From Deltaproteobacteria bacterium (GTDB taxonomy: Bacteria; Myxococcota_A; UBA796; UBA9615), in assembly GCA_029261955.1 (NCBI GenBank), contig JAJDAI010000194.1, forward strand, positions 1 to 8,713: a DNA stretch of 8,713 bases. The letters run 5' to 3'. This document shows, one piece after another, positions 5,269 through 8,713 of this stretch. The notes under the pieces are model-generated. The model was not told the DNA's origin. It saw only the letters and a program-made list of their open reading frames with translations, and did not search any database. The translations under genes and the position numbers were made by a program. Within the stretch, counting starts at the first letter, position 1. Each line of letters opens with the position of its first letter.

Positions 5269-8045
5269 GCCTGCTGCTCGGACTGCACGCGGCCACGGCG
5301 GAGCGCCGGGTCGGGGGCAAGGCGCGGCATCTTGCGTCTCTGGTCGAGGCGGGCTTTCCGGTCCCGCCCGCCGTCGTGATCACCACCGCTGCGCTGCGTG
5401 CCCACATCGAAGCCTGCGGGCTCGAGCAGGCTTGCCGACGTGCGGCCGAGGCCGCGACCGAGGGGGATGAGGCCCGCGCTCACGTGGCGGCCCACGCCGT
5501 CGTCGAGGAGCTCCAGGAGCGCCCGCTCTCCGCGGAGCTGCTCGCCGAGCTGGGGCCTGAGTACACGCGGCTGTTCGAGATGGACCTGGGAGCCGGGCCC
5601 TCGCTGTTCGCCGTGCGCTCCTCGGCTGCGGGCGAGGACGCCGCCGACCACAGCCACGCCGGCCAGTTCGACTCCGTGCTGAACCTGCGCGGTCTGTCGC
5701 GCATCGAGGACGCCGTGCGCCGCGTCTGGTGCTCCTGGTACAGCGATCGCGCCGTCGACTACCGCATCCACGCCCAGCTGCCCACGCCCTGGTGCCCGCC
5801 CATGGCGGTGCTGGTGCAGCGGATGATCCCGCCCCGCGCCTCGGGGATCCTGTTCACCGCCCACCCCGTCACCGGCGACCGGCAGAGCATGGTCCTGGAG
5901 GCGGGCCCCGGCCTCGGGGAGGCCCTGGCGCAGGGCCGCGTGCACCCCGACTACTTCGTGCTGCTCAAGCCACGCCGACCGGGCGATCCCCTGCGCATCA
6001 CCGAGCGCGGCATCGCCGACAAGCGGTGGCGCTTGGAGCCCCTGCCCCCGGGCAGCGGCTCGCTGGAGTTCCGCCCGCTGCCCGCGAAGGAGCAGAAGAA
6101 GCCCTGCCTCGAGGATCACGAGCTCCAGGAGATCGGCGCCTTCGGCTTGCGGATCGAGGGCCTGCTCGGCTGCGCGGCGGACGTGGAGTGGACCATCGAC
6201 CCCTCGGGCCGGCTCTTTCTGCTCCAGGCCCGCCCCGTCACGGCGCTGCGCGAGCAGCGGCACCCCTCGGCGAAGGAGCTGCGGGCCCGCCCGGTGCTCT
6301 GGACCCAGCGCTTCTCCGGGGAGCGTTGGACGGAGCAGGCGACCCCCCTGGGCTGGTCGGTCATCCAGCCCGTGCTGCACCACTTCATCGAGTGGGACGC
6401 CGCGGCCGCGCGCTGGCTCGATGGCACGCCGCCCACGAAGCTCATCGGCGGGCGGCCCTACTTCAACCTCTCGATCTTCCGGCACCTGGTCTTCCGGCTG
6501 CCCGGCGGCGCCCCGCCCGAGTTCGTGCTCGAGATGTTCCCGCCGGAGGAGCAGGCCGAGCTGCGCGCCGGAGCCCCGCTGCTGCCCAACCTGGGCCTGG
6601 TGGCGTCGATCTTCGGCCAGGTCGTCTCGGAGAAGCGCTGGCGCCGCTACCGCTACAACCTGCTCACCAACCACGACGACTGGGAGGCCTTCCGGCCCGA
6701 GTTCGAGCGGCGGGTCGCGGACCTGCCCGTGGACTTCCGCACGGCGCGTGAAGGCCTGGATGCCGTCGCGAGCGCCCGCGGCCTGATGCTCGAGTACATG
6801 GGCATCCACCTGCTCAGCCTGCTCTTCGCCCACCTCTTCTACGAGGCGCTGGACACCGCCCTGGCCTCGTGGGTCGGGGTGGAGGGGGAGGCGATCCGCT
6901 CCGCGCTCGTGGCCGATCCGGCCGAGAACCGCACGCTCCAGACCAACAAGGCGCTCTGGCGCCTGGCGCAGACGGCCGAAGCGCAGCCGGCGGTCGCCGC
7001 GGCGCTGCGCGGGGGAGGGGTGGGCTCCGTCGAAGAACTGGGCGAGCTGGAGGGCGGCCAGGCCTTCGCCGCGGCCCTGGAGGCCTTCCTGGCCGAGTTC
7101 GGGCACCGCAGCTCGGCGTCCTACGAGGTCTTCGCCACCCGCTGGGCCGACACGCCCGACATGGTCCTGGGCCTCGTCGCGGCCTGCCTTCGCGGCGGCG
7201 AGCGTGCGGTCGAGGACCCCGAGGTCCAGGAGGCCCGCCGCACCGAGGAGCGGGCCCAGGCCGAGCGCCTCGTCCGGCAGCGCATGCGCCGCACCCTGCG
7301 CCGCAAGCTGGTGCCCTGGCGGCAGCAGCTCTTCGGCTGGCTGCTCGAGCACTGCCGCAAGTACATGGGCCTGCGCGAGAACCAGCGCTTCGCCTTCGAC
7401 CGCCTGCTGCTCCAGACGAAGCGGATCTTCGAGCGCATCGGCGCGCTGCTCGAGCGCGACGGCCTGCTCGCCGGCGGCGACGACCTCGTCTTCCTGGAGC
7501 TGAACGAGGTGGACGCGCTGGTCGCGGGCCGCCTGTCCCCCGAGGACGCGGCGGCGCGGGTCACCCGCCGGCGCGCCGAGTTCAGCCGGAACCTCGATCT
7601 GGCCCACCCGGACTTCCTCGAGGGGGCTGCGCCCGATGTCGTCGAGGCGGGCGATCTGGACTCCGCGACCCGCCTGCACGGCATGCCGATCTCGCCCGGC
7701 CGGGTCCGCGGCACGGTGCGCGTCTTGCGCAGCCTGGACGAGATGGCGAAGCTCCAGCCCGGGGACATCCTCGTCGCGCGTGCGACCGATCCTGGGTGGA
7801 CCCCCTTGTTCCTGACGGCAGGTGGGGTGATCCTCGAGCTCGGTTCGGTGCTGTCCCACGGGGCGGTTGTTGCCCGGGAGTACGGGCTGCCGGCGGTGGT
7901 AAACGTAGAAGGCGCCACCCGCATCCTCCGAGATGGCATGGATGTGACCCTGGATGGCGATCGCGGCCGGATCGTGGTGCACCGGGCAGAAGAGATCCCG
8001 TTGCCAGCGGCACGAAAGGTGAACAAGCAAGACGGCGATGCGTAG
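5265..8045 (+). CDS. ATP-dependent dikinase-type phosphotransferase, rifampicin phosphotransferase-like
   Basis: Predicted 926-residue cytoplasmic enzyme that would split ATP to AMP and Pi, pass a phosphate through a histidine, and place it on an unknown acceptor. The N-terminal PPDK-type ATP-grasp half has VGGKA (16-20), AVRSSAAGED (116-125), AGQFDSVLN (132-140), VQRM (184-187), SGILFTAHPVTGD (193-205), GLGEA and HPDY (227-230), and ends at DVEW (306-309) and LLQARPVT (319-326). The large central region, about 330-790, includes GHRSSASYEVFATRW (613-627). The mobile His domain runs from HGMPISPG (805) to the end, with catalytic H865 in LSHGAVVAREYGLPAVV. The PEP-binding barrel of PPDK/PEP synthase is missing. 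This order and length match rifampicin phosphotransferase (about 870 residues), but the central domain sets the acceptor, so a drug substrate is unproven. It overlaps both neighbouring lipoprotein genes (4 and 8 bases). Codon bias relaxes after about 7785. Confidence 0.9.
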   Translation: MSLLLGLHAATAERRVGGKARHLASLVEAGFPVPPAVVITTAALRAHIEACGLEQACRRAAEAATEGDEARAHVAAHAVVEELQERPLSAELLAELGPEYTRLFEMDLGAGPSLFAVRSSAAGEDAADHSHAGQFDSVLNLRGLSRIEDAVRRVWCSWYSDRAVDYRIHAQLPTPWCPPMAVLVQRMIPPRASGILFTAHPVTGDRQSMVLEAGPGLGEALAQGRVHPDYFVLLKPRRPGDPLRITERGIADKRWRLEPLPPGSGSLEFRPLPAKEQKKPCLEDHELQEIGAFGLRIEGLLGCAADVEWTIDPSGRLFLLQARPVTALREQRHPSAKELRARPVLWTQRFSGERWTEQATPLGWSVIQPVLHHFIEWDAAAARWLDGTPPTKLIGGRPYFNLSIFRHLVFRLPGGAPPEFVLEMFPPEEQAELRAGAPLLPNLGLVASIFGQVVSEKRWRRYRYNLLTNHDDWEAFRPEFERRVADLPVDFRTAREGLDAVASARGLMLEYMGIHLLSLLFAHLFYEALDTALASWVGVEGEAIRSALVADPAENRTLQTNKALWRLAQTAEAQPAVAAALRGGGVGSVEELGELEGGQAFAAALEAFLAEFGHRSSASYEVFATRWADTPDMVLGLVAACLRGGERAVEDPEVQEARRTEERAQAERLVRQRMRRTLRRKLVPWRQQLFGWLLEHCRKYMGLRENQRFAFDRLLLQTKRIFERIGALLERDGLLAGGDDLVFLELNEVDALVAGRLSPEDAAARVTRRRAEFSRNLDLAHPDFLEGAAPDVVEAGDLDSATRLHGMPISPGRVRGTVRVLRSLDEMAKLQPGDILVARATDPGWTPLFLTAGGVILELGSVLSHGAVVAREYGLPAVVNVEGATRILRDGMDVTLDGDRGRIVVHRAEEIPLPAARKVNKQDGDA

Positions 8046-8713
8046 TCTCCTCCCCCTGCTGCTGCTCCTCCTCGTCGGCTGCAGCGACGACGTGCTCAGC
8101 CGTGCGACCTCCCTCGGTGGAGGCGATCTGGGCCCCGAGTACGAGCCGCCCAACGCCGCGGACGACGACGACGCCGCCACGGGCAGCGACGACGACGACA
8201 ACGATGCGGAGGACCCGGCGCCGCTGGACATCGCGACCGTCGATCCCGAGCCCGAGTCCACCGATCACCACTACCGACAGCCGATCCGCATCTGGTTCTC
8301 GGGCTACGCCGCCGGCGTGCAGGTCCGCGTGGCCAACGAGGCGGGCGACTCGATCCCGGTCATCACCAGCTGGGACGAAGGCCTGAGTCTGCTCGAGGTC
8401 CAGCCCTTCGAGGGCACGGGCCCGAGCGGCACCCTGAACCCGCTGAGCACCTACACCGTCGACGTCGACGTGGGCGACACGACCCTCGGGTGGTCGTTCA
8501 CCACCTCGGTCATCGGCACGCCCGTCGACGACAAGGGCAGCCTCGCCGGCCGCACCTACGCCATGCAGTTCGACGGCGTCCGCGCGCCTGAGGCGCCCGG
8601 GCTCGAGGGCCTGCTCAACGCGCTCGGCGGTGGGCCCGTCTGGCTCTGGCAGGTCGCGCTCGGTGAAGACGACGAGGTCGACTTCCACAACGGCCTGGGC
8701 GAAGACGCCGACG
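8038..8713 (+). CDS. Asp-tract lipoprotein with Ig-like domain, C-terminus beyond window
   Basis: The first 225 codons of an exported lipoprotein; no stop before the edge. The ATG at 8038 overlaps the end of the phosphotransferase gene (ATGCGTAG), so translation is probably coupled; no strong SD sits at normal spacing. The signal is MRSLLPLLLLLLVGC with lipidated C15, followed by Ser and then Asp. Two four-Asp clusters (42-45 and 51-54, each a perfect (GAC)4) form an acidic linker. Residues of about 60-155 look like a bacterial Ig-like beta-sandwich of the Big_5 sort: QPIRIWFSGYA, then a Leu-rich strand, LNPLSTYTVDVDVG and WSFTTSV near the end, where family members typically read F.T. A further region begins at GSLAGRTYAMQF and is still open at the edge. 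It shares the signal-plus-Asp-linker design with the lipoprotein at 4705 but not its cysteines. Location is predicted as cell envelope; function is unknown. Confidence 0.9.
   Translation, partial: MRSLLPLLLLLLVGCSDDVLSRATSLGGGDLGPEYEPPNAADDDDAATGSDDDDNDAEDPAPLDIATVDPEPESTDHHYRQPIRIWFSGYAAGVQVRVANEAGDSIPVITSWDEGLSLLEVQPFEGTGPSGTLNPLSTYTVDVDVGDTTLGWSFTTSVIGTPVDDKGSLAGRTYAMQFDGVRAPEAPGLEGLLNALGGGPVWLWQVALGEDDEVDFHNGLGEDAD

Noticed and set aside
5376..8045. GTG 5376 as the phosphotransferase start
   Set aside because: It cuts off the conserved GGK loop and the AGFPVPP segment, which are encoded in frame just upstream.
5232..8261. 1009-codon open frame on the minus strand, longer than the gene it opposes
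   Set aside because: The plus strand carries the full set of ATP-grasp and His-domain motifs and a third-position G/C bias. The minus frame is a low-complexity product of GC-rich DNA with no recognisable motif.

Overview
The window is very GC-rich DNA, packed with genes in which nearly every codon ends in G or C. It looks like a chromosomal segment of a Myxococcota-type bacterium (the former Deltaproteobacteria). That is an inference from three things: a Hanks-type Ser/Thr kinase with the HRDVSPPN catalytic loop common in that group, a small FHA protein, and lipoproteins with an Asp-rich linker just after the lipid-anchored Cys. No rRNA, tRNA, CRISPR array, transposase or phage gene is visible.

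Left half (1-2998). A Ser/Thr kinase (1451 down to 1, minus strand) runs off the left edge inside its acidic, Pro-rich tail. Divergent from it is a GTG-started lipoprotein (1684-2421, plus) that looks like a cupredoxin fused to a carboxypeptidase-regulatory-like domain, but its copper ligands appear to be lost. Convergent with that gene, and overlapping its 3' end by 52 nt, is a minus-strand pair: an FHA protein (2998-2636) and a GTG-started 89-residue protein (2639-2370), linked by a GTGA stop/start overlap. The kinase and FHA protein suggest a phospho-signalling module, with the FHA protein as a possible reader or substrate.

Centre (2999-3134). The FHA pair and the right-hand operon are transcribed divergently from a short spacer. 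It holds two mirror-image promoters that share two sequence blocks, and each leaves a leader of about 18-19 nt with a Shine-Dalgarno (SD) sequence.

Right half (3135-8713, all plus). A likely four-gene operon: an AGCS-family alanine/glycine:cation symporter with an N-terminal signal-peptide-like segment (3135-4625); a small Asp-tract lipoprotein with four further cysteines (4705-5268); a 926-residue ATP-dependent phosphotransferase built like rifampicin phosphotransferase, with an ATP-grasp domain, a central substrate domain and a swivelling His domain but no PEP-binding barrel (5265-8045); and a second Asp-tract lipoprotein with an Ig-like domain, cut by the right edge (8038 onward). The last three genes overlap by 4 and 8 nt, so they are probably translationally coupled. 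The phosphotransferase has no ATG, GTG or TTG that would keep its conserved N-terminal GGK loop. Its best start is a CTG overlapping the upstream stop codon. The least explained feature is this enzyme set between two surface lipoproteins: its phosphate acceptor is unknown, and the codon use of its last ~260 bases differs sharply from the rest of the gene.
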